A stretch of DNA of 64,000 nucleotides from NCBI GenBank assembly GCA_027186245.1, contig CP114485.1, forward strand, positions 7,530,001 through 7,594,000, written 5' to 3'. The notes beneath the pieces were generated by a model, which was given only the letters and a program-made list of their open reading frames with translations, did not search any database and was not told the origin of the DNA. Shown here piece after piece: positions 1 through 11,969 of the stretch (position 1 is its first letter; the number at the start of each line of letters is the position of its first letter). The DNA comes from Coriaria nepalensis. Lineage: Eukaryota > Streptophyta > Magnoliopsida > Cucurbitales > Coriariaceae. The translations under genes were made by a program, and so were the position numbers.

Positions 1-106
1 GGAGGCCAATGAGATGAGGAGAAAGAGGAAGGGAAGATGATCGAACCTACACCACAAGAGCAACAGCCAAAAGGGGTTATTTATTTATTTTTTTACAGAA
101 GAAGAC

Positions 107-535
107 TATTTAGAGAGGCATGGGAAACAACCAATTACAACCGGTGGGGAGACAAGCAAGGAAGCTGCTGCAGTCAAGAAGGGCATGGATGCAATAGGTA
201 AGGAAGCTGAACATATGTCGAAGTGGCTCAAGTCTTTCAATTTCGTTGCATAATTCTCAACTGCTTTGGACGATTTTCTAAAAAGAACCGAGGCCGAAGA
301 AAAACTTTTGAATAAGAAGTCACTTCCGGCAAATGCTGCTGCTCCGATACAGAAAAAACCCAATGCGGGAAAGGAAGTGGATCTAGTTCCAAACCCGGGA
401 AAAGTGATCCAAAAGAAGGCAGTATGGAACCGAGGTCGAAAAGATTGAGAAAAATCATACCTAGGCTCGTGGAAGTCAACCAACGCCTACTGAAACAGCC
501 AATGATGCAGCACCAAGTCCACCTAGTAAGTAATT
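107..535 (+). pseudogene. Decayed coding fragment, function unknown
   Basis: One reading frame runs through about 340 bases here (about 107-448) and is interrupted only by a TAA near 250. It starts around a Glu-Glu-Asp-Tyr stretch at about 107, passes the stop, and continues through a Lys/Glu/Ala-rich segment (DDFLKRTEAEEK) and a Pro/Lys-rich segment to TGA near 448. The composition is unlike the surrounding AT-rich DNA, which suggests former coding use, perhaps an internal exon of a transposon-encoded protein. I do not recognise the family. A donor-like GTAAG follows at about 527. Confidence 0.3.
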
Positions 536-540
536 AGACA

Positions 541-2170
541 CTTTTTTTTTTTTTTAAATGCTAAGTAGAACTAGTCATTCAATTTTTAATTTTCTTTGCT
601 AAATCTCTCATGGCAGTGTCTCCAACCACTGTTAGGAGTCAGGGGGTTGGGACAAAAAAAATTCTTTGATGTGAGAGCACCTTTGAAGTTCCTGGTAGAC
701 TTTCAGACGGAACATTATTGAAGACTCAGATGAGGCACCTTTTGTAGACCCGAGCATAGTTGTGCTCGTACAATTTTACAAATTGACAGGACCAGAAAAA
801 GAGCTCGAAGTTATATGACTGAATTTGTGCAAGTAATTTTCACATTTTTTTTTGGCGTTTGTAAGTACTAACATTTTATACTGCTTTTATTAATAGTCGG
901 ATTTCTTGCTTGTGAATGATCCAAAGAAGGATCATCCAACAATCGCAAATATATTCAAAATAGTTGAAGAAAATACTTGTTATTCTTTGAAAGAGGGAAT
1001 GGTTTGATGAGAAGGCAAAGGGGAAATTGGAGGTGGCTCTGAAACTAATACCTCCATTCATTCCATGCATGCAATGACAAAAACTTTGTACTAAGTTTAC
1101 CGACAAGAAGTTGAAGGTACAAAATTTGAAGTAATTTAAATATTTATAAAAGTTTTTAGTGACAGATTTCTGACATGTAACCTTGGTTTATGTTTGATTA
1201 TAAGGCAATATCCTAACACGCTAAGTCTGCAAGGATGGACAAGAAAATGCAATACAAAGGGGGGGTCCTGATCATTTCTTGCTGCATTTTTGAAATCTGC
1301 AAAGTCACTAGAGGCTTTCAAGACGATGTACACAAGTATCAACATAAGCCTTTGAACAAGTGACAAGTACAAGTAGACATATGTAAGTGTCTTTATGTGA
1401 TTACTAATTTGATGGCTAGTAGATGCTAATTAGGTGGTGGAAATTGAAAATGATATATGTTGATAGCTGTTGTTGATATAAGGCAGTAAATATTGTTGGT
1501 ATTTGTTGATATGCGTTAAATTAATTCAGTTGAAATTGATGTAGTTTGGTATGTTTTAGGAATTTAATTAGAAATGACACCATCTGTTGCTGGAACAAAA
1601 TGGTTAAGTTGGTTGAAGAAAGTGATGATGAAGGACATATATGGACGGAATTTGATGTAGTTGAGCATTTTTCTGACTGATATTATGTCCATAGTGAAGG
1701 GATTGATTGTAGATAGAAGCTCTCGATAGTGGAAAGTTATTGCTGGTAGCAATCAATGATATCGACTTTGACGGACGAAAATAATGAGCTAAGAAAGTAC
1801 TTAAGTGATGCTTTAGAAGAGCTCTAATTGCACAACTATAGGACATGTTCGTGCATGTGTGGTAATGGTCAGCATTTGGGTGGTCCAAGTAAGAGAAATG
1901 ATAATTATGATATTAAAGGGAGTTTTGAAGGTTTGCAGCATGATGACGAGGAATATGAAGGCAACGATGAAGGAATTATAGAAGAGGGAGATGAGAAAGA
2001 GTATGGAGATGGTGATTAGTATTGAGATGGTGATTTTGATGAGGTAGGAGGTGATTGTGATCATGATGAATCTGATTATAATCAGTAGGATGGGTTGTGA
2101 TAAACTGTTGGTGATTTATTATGCTGTTGGAGGGATTATGATACACTGTTGATAGTTTGTTATTTAACAA
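541..2170 (+). other. Unassigned region with weak coding-like remnants and an acidic C-terminal-like stretch
   Basis: No intact gene is visible. Several short + strand stretches are coding-like in composition. The clearest is 1828-2019, which ends in a highly acidic run (DDEEYEGNDEGIIEEGDEKE). Such acidic tails occur in plant transposon proteins as well as in nuclear host proteins. The whole 107-2170 region may be one decayed transposon gene, but no diagnostic motif supports that. Confidence 0.2.
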
Positions 2171-3630
2171 TTTGGTTATACTGTTTTTGTTCTATTTTTT
2201 TTTTTCAGTGGATATTTCATTTGGGATGAATATTAACTTATTTTGGCAGATTAAGGTGTACCTAATGTATCAATATTGATCTCGATGAACTACATATCAA
2301 GTTATGTATAATTTAATGAAATCAAATATTAATGTCATTATTTGGTGAGAAAGAGCATATAAAATTAATTGAATTTAATGAAGTTTAATTTGATAGTGAA
2401 CAATATTGTAAGAAAATTGATCAAATTAATGTTATAATATATGTTTCAATTAATGTACTAGTGTTCTATGTGGTCACGATCAATATTTAATTTCATGAAT
2501 ATTTAATTTGTCACGTAGGATTTAATTTAATAAAATTTAATATTTTACGTAAAAAACTTTAATTATAATTTCAATAAGGAATTTGATAAATACTCCGAAC
2601 ATAATGCGGTTTACATTTAGAAGAACCTAATCATTAACGAGAAGATATAATAAACATGCATTTACGTGTTGAATAATTCTAGTGTTCGGGGACTCCAACT
2701 AATTATAACGGCTTTCTTAAATCATAGTTTCACTCTGAACATCACCTATTAAAAGCATATAAATATTAGGACCCAAAACAGTTAGTCTAGTAATCAGTCA
2801 GTAGGACACTTATGCATGAGAGGCAGGCCTGCCAAAATCTTTACAAAATATCATAATTTCTTCCACTAATGTTTACTTTACCTGAAAAAACCTTTCAAAT
2901 AAATTTTTTTTTTTGGCGTTCTATGGTTTCATGTAAGGGAAAACCCTTTGCTTTATTCCTTCTCTCATTGACTTTATATTTTTTAGGTCCAAAATTTTGT
3001 AAGGGTTTTTATTATGAGCAACCAAATTTTTTGATTGATGACCTAAAAATAGACTAACTCATTTGTTATTTACCCGGTTACTTTTTTATAAGAATTTGGT
3101 ATGATTCTCTCTCTCTCATTTGCTCCCGACTATGATCTTAAGATTTTTTACTCTTTGCTCTTTCTTCTAGAGTCAATATGTGATAATAATTTGCTCTTTT
3201 CTCTAATTATTATAGGGTTTTATATTTGCATATAGAGATTTATCTTATTTTTTATTGTCATGCTTCTTTCTCTATGTGGTAAAAATCTATCATGTTTCTA
3301 GGATTTACCTATGTTTATGAAATCCCATTCTGTGTTTGATTGAGAAAAGTTTTAGAGCTTTACCTTAGTTCTTGGTGTCTATCACGGTGTTATGATACTC
3401 GTTGGTCTGAGTCTGAATCTGGTTAAACCTAGATCAATGAATCTGTGAGGTTTTTGTAATCCAGATTATTTTTATAGTCTAATGAAGTATATTCTATAAA
3501 TTTTGAAATCTTGAATATATACTATTTAGGTTTGTTTTAAATATGAATATTATATTATTGATTTTATAGATTGATGATTTTATATGTAATCCGTGTTGTT
3601 TTATGATTAACAGGTTATATATAACTGTAA
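2171..3630. other. AT-rich DNA; probably includes the left LTR and leader of a copia relic
   Basis: I see no gene. The right part lies directly upstream of a primer-binding-like site at 3634 and so probably contains the LTR of the adjoining Ty1/copia relic. I could not fix its outer end. Confidence 0.3.
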
Positions 3631-3633
3631 TAG

Positions 3634-3645
3634 TGATATCAGAGC
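3634..3645 (+). other. Retrotransposon primer binding site, initiator tRNA-Met type
   Basis: TGATATCAGAGC differs at one position from TGGTATCAGAGC, the usual plant retrotransposon primer binding site complementary to the 3' end of initiator tRNA-Met. It lies about 350 bases upstream of gag-like coding remains on the same strand, the expected arrangement. Confidence 0.6.
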
Positions 3646-5000
3646 TTGTTTTAAATGCATGATATGTGATTGTTCTTCTTGTATAAATCGATTTGTGAAC
3701 CTGTCTGTTATATTCATTAATCCCTGAATATAAATGCTTGTTCTATTGTGATTTTTTAAATTTGAAAAGCTATTCTAAAAAATTTCTTTTCTAAATAACA
3801 TTGTTCATAAATCTTTAACTGTGAATTGAACTTTGTTACAGGCTTATCTAATTTCAATCTCTAAAAATTTAGAGTTTTTTTTTATATACTGATTTAATCC
3901 TGTTGATTGATTCATAAGAAGAATATATATAGAGTGGTTGTGTATATTTTGATTGAAAAACTGGTTTCTAACCTTGATTAAATAATTTGAGTTCTTTAGA
4001 AACAACTTTGTTTTTCAAATCTGTATTTCTCCTTGTTTATCAATTATTGTATACTCTATTCCAAATAAGAAAGAGCATCCATGAGTACCATAGATATCAC
4101 AAGTTTGATGAAAAAGTTGATTTTGGAATTTGGTGTAAAAAGATGAAAGCCCTTCTTTCTCATCATAAAGTGCTTATAGCACTTCAAGAAGAGGAAAAGA
4201 AATGGCAAGAGGCCTCACTGGCCAACAAATAGGAAATTGATGAAGAGGCTTATAACCTCATTATATTAAATCTTTCTGACAACATCATAAGGAAGGTAGG
4301 TGGACATGACACTCCTATTAGCTTATCAGGTAAGTTACCTTCTAAATTCTCTATAAAAGCTGCTCCTAATCTAGCTTTCTTAAAGGTTGCATTATTTTCA
4401 TAAAAATAGATGTCTAAAAATCTAGAAGAAAACTTAGATGAATTTTTGAAAATGAACTTAGTGTTTAAGGGAACTGATTAGGTTTTAGATGAAACCAGTC
4501 AAGCCATGATTCTTTTAGGATTCTTACCTGATGATTATTTGGTAGTTAAGAATGCCTTGAAATATAATGGTCAAGAACAAAATTTGAAAATTGTTGTAAA
4601 TGCTTTAAAGGCTAGGAAGCTAGAGCTAAATCAACTTAAAAGAAATAACTCAAACATGTTTGTAAAAGGAAAACTAGAGAAGAAAGTTAGACAACTAATG
4701 AAAAATAAGTTTAACAAAAAGGAAGTATTTAGTGAAACTAGGAAATGCTATCAGTATGGGAAAATAAGACATCTCAAGAAAAACTGTTATGTATAGCAAA
4801 ATAAGAAATCTGGTTAGAATAATGTAGAAGGTAATGTAGTTGGAACTAGTAACACTGCATCTTACTCTAAAGTCTTGAATGTCTCTAATACTATTGTAAT
4901 AAATGAATGGATCCTTGATTTAGGTTCTTCTTTTTACATGAGTCCAAATGGGGAATAGTTTAGTGATTTTAGGGATTTAGAAGAATGTACTGTCTATATA
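3634..5000 (+). mobile_element. Ty1/copia retrotransposon relic: leader, gag, start of protease
   Basis: In order on the + strand there is a primer binding site, a leader, gag-like remains from about 4060 (FGIWCKKMKALLSHH, typical of the copia gag N-terminus), a gag core at 4506-4790, and a zinc-knuckle remnant near 4745-4790 whose second cysteine is Tyr (CYQYGKIRHLKKNC). A protease start then reads WILDLGSSFYMSPNGE, where the catalytic D-S/T-G is D-L-G. Several in-frame stops break the ORF. Homology stops abruptly near 5000, where an oppositely oriented copia relic begins. Confidence 0.8.
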
Positions 5001-6660
5001 GTTTAGTCCAAACAGTTTCTTAACCACTAACTCCCAAGTATGATTTTGTAAAATTGATTCAATTTAACTGTTGATAGCCTCTTTTCATAAGGGACTTTCA
5101 GATGAATTCACAACTTCCTTAAAAGTTTGAGGTTCACCTTCCAATAGGAATATCATAAAATCTAAACCAAAAGATTTTTCCGTCCTAACTCTTTTACTAC
5201 GTCGAGGTTCAATTTAAACCTCTTGTTCATTTTCTTGTTCTTGGTCCTGACTATTTTCACTAATAGCCTCAAGTGTTCATTTAGACGAACTCGATTCTGC
5301 TTGGGACTTGCATAGGAATACATGTTCGAAAAATGATGCATTTCTAGATTCCATTATCGCATTCTTGTGAATGTCTAGGATTTTAGACTAATGTTTAAGA
5401 AATTGATATGCACTACTATTATTTGCATAGCTAATGAAGATGCAATCAATCGTTTTCGAACCTATCTTTACCTTTTTTAGTGTAGGTACGACTACTTTTG
5501 GCAAGACACCTCCACACTCGTAAGAATTTATATGGTATCTTTCCAGTATCTTTTCGGGATACTTTATTTAAAGGTAATTTTCCGACAAGAAGGCTTCTTC
5601 CCACATATTTTGAAGCAACCTAGAATCGATCAACATCACATTCATGATTTCCTTTAAGGTACGATTTTTCCTTTTACCAACCCCATTTGATTGGTGCAAG
5701 TAAGGAGTAGTGGTTTGATATATGATACCATGTTGTGCACATATTGCTTCAAATGGTACGACATATTCACCACCTCAATCACTTCTTAATTCCTTTATTT
5801 TCTTGTTGAGTTGATTCTCAATTTCATTCTTACAGAGAACAAATTTCTCTAAAGCTTCATCCTTGCTTTTCAATAAATACACATAATAGTATTTTGTGTT
5901 ATCATCGATAAAGGTAATAAAATATTTATTACCACTTCTGGTTTGAATTAGATTTAAAATCACATATATCGTTATGGATTAAATCAAGTGGTTCGTCGAT
6001 ATTTCTTTCAATTGTTTGAAATGATGACCTCGTTTGTTTTGCATCAACACAAGTTTCACACTTATATTTTGAATCAATTTGGAAGTTTGGTATGTGATCC
6101 ATGTTAATTAATTTACGTAAAGAGTTATAATTAGCATGTCCTAATCTAGCATGCCATAGATTAGAAAACTCAAGAAAATAAGCAGAAGAACTAGCTTAAT
6201 TAATTTTTGGGATTATAGTCATCACATTTAGCTTAAAAATCTCATCAGAAACATATCCCTTACCCACATACATTCCATTTTTGGAAACAAATACCTTATC
6301 GGATTCATAGACTAGACAAAATCCGTGCTTGCTTAAGAGTGAACCAGACACAAAGTTCTTATGAATTTCAGGCACATACAAAACATTATTAAAAGTAAGC
6401 TCTTTTACGGAAGTCATCTTTAGAACCACATTTCCTTGACCAGCTATCTCAGTTGTAGTGGAATTTCCCATAAACAATTTTTCTCTATTTGGAATGGGTT
6501 CGAAAGAAGTCAATATTCCTTTGTCTGAGCATACGTATGTAGTGGCACCAATATCAATCTACATTCTCTTGGATTGGACCCTAGCAGATTCACTTCTGAA
6601 ACCACAGTAGCAAGACTTATATCAGAAACATCTTGGGTAATGCATTTCATTAGATTTGCT
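5000..6660 (-). mobile_element. Ty1/copia retrotransposon relic: protease, integrase, start of reverse transcriptase
   Basis: Read on the - strand from about 6560 downward: a protease start (IDIGATTYVCSDKG, with D-I-G instead of D-T/S-G), the GAG-pre-integrase region (6196-6513, NNVLYVPEIHKNFVSGSLLS), integrase core (near 5775-5963, KYFITFIDDNTKYYYVYLLK), the YLHQSNGVGKRKNRTLKEI block near 5690, and the reverse transcriptase entry (ESILQNHTWELV) near 5040. Stops and frameshifts show it is dead. It is truncated near 5000 against a + strand copia fragment. Confidence 0.85.
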
Positions 6661-7250
6661 TTTTGACTTCATTTCTAACAAAAAAACACTAAGAGCATGG
6701 CAGTGTGAGGTGCAAAAATTTATAATGCATAAATTTTATGAAAAAATCTTAATAAAGAACCAATATTTATGACATAGCATATAGGTCTTCATTAGGGAAT
6801 AAAAGTGACACTCTAGCATAGAAATCAAGCATAACAACAAAACAAAAATTAAAAATTTTCACACTCCCAAAACTTAATTTTTACATTGTCCTAAATGTAA
6901 GAAAATATGAAAAATAATACAAAATTGCAAAGAGTAAATAAAATCCCCTAAATTATGCACTAGAATGCAAATACCCGGAAATGGGGGCTGAGCTTCTCCA
7001 AAGATAACGATGACTCGCAAATTTATTTATTTTTATTTTTTTAATTTCAAAAATTTAAATAAAATGAAAAGAAAATTTTTAATTAACAAAAAAATAGAAA
7101 GAAAATGAAAATGGAAAAAGAAAGCTTGAGTTGTCTTCCAAGAGCGCTTATTTAAAGTTGTTTAGCTTGACTTTCTCTTATACTCAAGGAGGTTGTTTAC
7201 TAGATGATATAGGATTTAGAGTTCCCTTTCCTAACTTTTTAAAAGGCAAT
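6661..7250. other. AT-rich DNA, no gene seen
   Basis: This stretch has long A/T runs and no coding or structural signal. It may contain the 5' part of the - strand copia relic (gag side), but I could not recognise it. Confidence 0.4.
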
Positions 7251-7545
7251 ATGCTTACATGAGCTCCAAGATGGTGATAGTATATAATCTCGCTGCATTC
7301 CTCATAATTTTCTCTTCATCATCATGACTATTTGTAGATTCAACCGGATAAATTTCAAGATGTTCTTTTGGATGGTCCTTTATAATTGTTTTTGTTTCAA
7401 ACTCATGCATTACATCCTCTTTTTTACATGCATCTGTGACTGATGGGTAATTTGTGGCTTGGAAAACATTGACGACCACCTGCTCATCACCAACTCTTGA
7501 AAAGTAGACAATCTGATAACATCGACCTTATTGTCATGGTATCTG
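7250..7545 (-). mobile_element. Ty3/gypsy fragment, sequence just after the protease motif
   Basis: On the - strand the segment near 7527-7495 encodes the same VDVIRLSTFQE sequence that follows the protease DTGSS motif in the fuller relic at 9552-9584 (33 bases with one difference). Downstream on the - strand a 74-codon open stretch (7255-7479) of unrecognised sequence follows. The catalytic part of the protease is missing, so this is a truncated second copy or a rearranged piece of the same element. Confidence 0.5.
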
Positions 7546-7569
7546 AACTTATCTTTCTTCTCCCTTTTT

Positions 7570-8120
7570 AGTGCTTAATGTATGGTAGCCATCGGAGCTG
7601 GTGACAACCTCGAGGAAAAATTTGGTAAGCTGGCGGATCAGCTAAAATCAACTTATATTGAGATCGAGGTTCTGTAGCGTTTTAAGACACACATCAACCT
7701 TGTGTTGGCTGCCTTTAAGAAAAGATTGTTAGAGGAGAAGGCTCTAAGAGAGAAGGTCAAGAGTGCTCTTTTATATGTTAAGGAAATATCTTTGTTGTCT
7801 TAAGCTGGGAAGAAAGCTGCTTTAGAGGTAGTTGATAGTTTGACCGAGAATAAGTCATTTCATTCATTGCTTCCTCGGCTCAAAAGAGAATGGTGAAGGG
7901 AGATTCTTTATTCTCCCAATGTCATGAGGATTCAAGCCCAAGCCCTAGAGAAATATGAGCTTACTTGCTTTCTCTTTGCTAAGGGCCTTGTTCGTACCAA
8001 TTTTCCGAAGGTTGATGTCGAGCTACTAGAGTTTGGGGATAGAGAACTCTTCTGAGGAGATAGAGGATGGTATGGATGATGAGGAATATCTTTATGGGGT
8101 TGACTCTCCTCATGTGTAGT
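7570..8120 (+). pseudogene. Broken ORF with a coiled-coil-like segment and acidic tail
   Basis: A + strand frame from about 7578 reads a Glu/Lys/Leu-rich, probably coiled-coil protein (LEEKFGKLADQLKSTYIEIE, then KKRLLEEKALREKVKSAL) with in-frame stops. It then reads NFPKVDVELLEFGDREL and, after a frameshift near 8048, an acidic tail (EEIEDGMDDEEYLYGVDSP) that ends at a stop. The length and composition suggest the C-terminal part of a mobile-element or host protein. The family is not recognised. Confidence 0.4.
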
Positions 8121-8261
8121 GGTCTGATGGCAAAGACCTTTGATCTTTTGCTATGTTTCTTTTATACTTTATGTTGGACTGCACTTTTATAGCTCCTTTG
8201 AATGCTTTCTTTTATGGATCTTTTTTTTTTAATTTCTTTGGCTTTATTTAAGGTAGCTCCT

Positions 8262-8275
8262 CCCCCCCCCCCCCT
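8262..8275. repeat. Poly-C tract
   Basis: A run of about 13 C residues, flanked by T-rich DNA. Similar C runs occur near 38050 and 47157. These are simple-sequence tracts. Confidence 0.8.
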
Positions 8276-8489
8276 AAAAATTTAGGTTAAGAAATACTTT
8301 ACGTAGGCAATTTTACCCTTAGCTCATTACGGCAACTTATTTCTTTGCATTTATCCTTTTCTTCGTTACTCAGCTTTAGCGAAGACTTATGAAGAGCAAA
8401 GAAATCTTTATTTGCCTTTTAGAACGTTTCAGCAGGTTGATGTCTTAATATTATTATTTTTTTCGCCTGGGCATCCCGAGGTATATTTT

Positions 8490-8775
8490 GGGGTACCTCA
8501 TCATGGTGAGGTCGTTTTTTAATTTTGCACCTTACCATGCCAATGCATCTTTTAGAGTGCCTCATTATGGTGAGGTCTTTTTTCAATTTTATGTCTCAAC
8601 GTGCAGAAGCATCTTCTGGGTGCCACATCATAATGAATCTTTTTCAATTTTATGCTAAGGCATCTGTTGGGGAGCCTCATCATGGTGAGATATTTTTTCA
8701 ATTTTGTGTCTCAACGTGTCGATGCATTTTTAGGCCGCCTCAACATGGTCAGGTATTTTTTTAAAATTTTACATG
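8490..8775. repeat. Imperfect tandem repeat, about 64-bp unit, five copies
   Basis: The landmark CCTCATCATGGTGAGG and its variants recur at 8496, 8560, 8623, 8675 and 8738, giving spacings of 64, 63, 52 and 63. Each copy is followed by TTTTTTCAATTTT and, in most copies, by CTCAACGTG. It is a degenerate minisatellite with one shortened unit, lying between gypsy fragments. Confidence 0.85.
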
Positions 8776-9019
8776 GCTCTGTCTTTGAGATCTCTTTGAC
8801 TACTATTCATAAGACTCAACTAAGTTGCTCAGCTTTTGCCTGAGCTCTTTCATGGCCTTTCAATCTTCTTTGTCTTTTTTACCCCCTTGCTTTTGATGAG
8901 GATATACCTCTTTTTATTGTGGTTGCGGGGCCTCATTGTTATGCAAGTTTGTTTTTGCAAAATAAAATTTATTTACTACTAAAAGTTTTTAATGATGATT
9001 TGAACTATACTAAGCATGA

Positions 9020-9990
9020 GCACTAAACTACGTATAACATTTTAAAAAATAAAAAATAAATAATGAGTTTTGTCATTGTGCGATGTTTGGGGAGATATTC
9101 TACGGGCAATTGCTCTCTTGGCCATGCGGCCTCTCTATTGCCTTCGTCAGATTCTTTTGATGATTTAGCCGATTGTGGGCTTGTAGTGTGCTCGCCTAGC
9201 ACCATCATCATATCTTCCTTTACTATTTGTTTTCCCTTGAGTGAGGTAACGTAGAATTCTCTCAATTTTTTTTCCTTCCTCGATTTTTTCCAATTTTGTT
9301 CCTTGTTGGGAACTTCATCACTAAATGTCTTGTTGAGACTACCTCTTTGAGGGCATTCACCGAGGGCCTTCTTAGAATCACATTGTAACAAGAAGGGATG
9401 TTCGAGATCAGGAAATTCACCATGATAGTAGCTTGGTGTGGTCCTTTGCCTATAGTTTTTGGTAATTGAATCATTCTTTTTGGGTAGAACAACCTACCCA
9501 AAATTCCACACAAAGGGATCTTTGGAGGTGCTTGCCATTGCCGATACCTTATTCTTGAAAAGTAGACAATCTGATAACGTCGACCGAGCTTCCTGTGTCG
9601 GCCACAATTCTATGGATTAGGGTAGGCGCTATGTTTGTCGTTATGAATAAAGCGTCAATGTGTGGAAACGTGGAAACATGACCCTTTCCTCGTTAGTGCC
9701 ATCAAACGTGATGATGGCTTCACATAGGGTTTTGTTTGGACCTCCTAAGTATATTTCGGCTTGCTCTATCTCTAACATCCACTCCTTCCTTTTTCATGAT
9801 GAGTCTTCGTCTTTGAGTCCTCCTATAATGACCATAATTCTCCCCGACCACTTATTGGTGAATGGTGGCATCATTTTTTTTTATTTATCATAATGGTCTT
9901 TTTTATTCCAATTCTCGCCTTAGTAACCTCCGCTTAATCATCCTCATTCTCGATAAATTCTTAGAGTAAACTATAAACAAAATATATAGA
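9020..9990 (-). mobile_element. Ty3/gypsy retrotransposon relic, protease region
   Basis: Read on the - strand from about 9880: VIIGGL, a landmark before the protease, then ITFDGTNEERV, FPHIDALFITTNIAPTL and the protease active site IHRIVADTGSSVDVIRLSTF near 9610-9555 (catalytic D-T-G intact). Next comes a segment at 9513-9380 (VNFLISNIPSCYNVILRRPS, then VSTRHLVMKFPT), the standard block after the gypsy protease. Frame changes are needed to read it, so it is a relic. No reverse transcriptase follows. Confidence 0.8.
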
Positions 9991-11600
9991 GGAAGGAAAA
10001 GTAACCAAATGTCTGAAGAAAAAAAACATATTATCATTTTACTTATCCACTAGCCTCCATCATTAAATGCCTATCAAATTAATAAATCATTAAAGAAAAA
10101 AAAATCAATTACAATTTGTAGTCACGACCTTATATGATACACTCTAACATTTGGTAAACACCATTTACAAAGTTTTGATAAGTGTAATCATGACCATTAC
10201 AACATTTTAAATATACTCATATATTTGATATACACCAAACATACCATTACCATATATACCATCAAAGTCAGAAACCATATTAAATATTAGATTTCATGTT
10301 AAATGTCAAATACACACAAATGCCATCTTTTCGGCCTACTTGTTAAGTCTATTGTCGCTATAAGTCAAGCCACTTAGTACATATGTTCTCTCTAATACTG
10401 ATCTGGAGGCAAATTAATTTTCTTTAATTTTAAAGGCAGCAACTCATTACAGTTTACTAGTCTACGTAATTGAGGTATCAATATCCACTACATTCATTAT
10501 TAGTCAAATGAAACAACCTAATAAAAAAGAATGACCAGTAATTTCCTCAATTAATATCTCAACCCACACACAAAATAAACTAATAAAAAAGAATCGTACC
10601 CATTCAATGGAACGGGAAATAACACGGATGTATTCAAGAGCACGGATATAGATATGCATGCATTCAACACCATTTAAAATAAACTCAAAACTCAAATTTC
10701 TAAACCTGTTTCCGAAGAACACAAATAAAAACATGCGTAAGAGAAATTTACCATACAAAAGAAGTGAATATGGAGTCGTACTTTTCAATTTCTTTAGATT
10801 TGGACATTAACACTTCCACATCACTGACATCCAGCCTAAAGAGGATTCAAAATGAAGGCTTTTTCCGCATCTAAATAGAGTAAATAGGGTAAAAGTTAGA
10901 GGAATGAAGAAATTAGGACTAACAATAAGAGAGAGGGATGAAGAAGTTACAGCAAAAGGGATTAAGAAATCAAGGCTAAAAATTGAATTCAAGATTTTTG
11001 GGGTGAAGAGATTAGGGATTGAAAGTAATGATTTGATATTTTTTTTATTAAGGGGGTTTTTTTTTTAGGGTTAAAGGGCACTGTTTTAAGTGAAGAAAGG
11101 GGGTAAAGTGCATTGTTTATACACGTTGCATGCCACTCAAGCATCATGGTTCCACCAGGTAGTCGTGTACACAAATATTTTCACCTGGCATTTTTTATTA
11201 ATATCCTCGTCATACATATTCAACATTATTTATATAAAAAATAAATAAAATAACGTAGTAATTCAATATTTTGATTTGAAATCCTATATTTCTTGAAATA
11301 ACCTTTTTATAGCACAATATTATATCCCTTATTACACACAAAAATGGAAGGCAAATGCCCCTTATCTTCATAAAATCCTCATACATGGCTCTAAATCACA
11401 ATAATTATATATTGTCCCTTATAGATACATGGCTCTGTCTTTTAATTTCTCTCGAATACCAAAAACATTCCCAATAGCTTAGCATTCATATCTCGCCCCC
11501 TTCGTCCGCTACAGAAAGCCATGCCCAAAGATTGATTAAAGATATTGGCCTCATTCCCACCCACTCGTTCTTTCAATTATAACACACCCACCTCTCTCCT
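9991..11600. other. Intergenic, AT-rich; no gene recognised
   Basis: Only short, compositionally random open frames are present. The right end (about 11340-11600) grades into the YABBY2-like upstream region with C/T-rich tracts. Confidence 0.5.
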
Positions 11601-11969
11601 CTCTCCTCTTTACCTCACTCTCTCTCTCCACATAAATTCCAGAGGCCAACTTTCCCATAAACCATCTTTTCTTCTTCACAAAAGAGAAGGAAAAAATAAA
11701 TAAAAAACAACTATTCTTAGTCCTTGCTCATATGCCCACTTCACTTGTCTTTCTCCCGACCGGATTAGTCCCAGCTTCACCTTGAGATTTTTGTTCGTAT
11801 CCTCTCTCTCTCTCTCTCTCTACGAAAAACATTTTTTTTCTCTTTCTTTGTCTGAATTCTTATTAGATACCCACTTAGTTCCTTTTAAATATTCTTGTTC
11901 ATCAGTACAATTTCATATATCCCACAAAGGGTCTTGGTTTTTATTAAATGCTAGAGAGAAAAAGAAAAG
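11580..11969 (+). promoter_or_regulatory. Probable 5' leader and promoter-proximal region of the YABBY2-like gene
   Basis: This segment contains several CT-rich tracts, including a run of alternating C and T at 11802-11820, about 150 bases before the start codon. CT/GA-rich leaders are common in plant developmental genes. The transcription start is not determined; the AATTATAAC near 11577 is a weak TATA candidate. Confidence 0.35.

Noticed and set aside
1604..2170. Overlapping - strand frames rich in Ile, His and Thr
   Set aside because: Antisense shadow of acidic, GAT/GAA-rich + strand sequence; no domain is visible.
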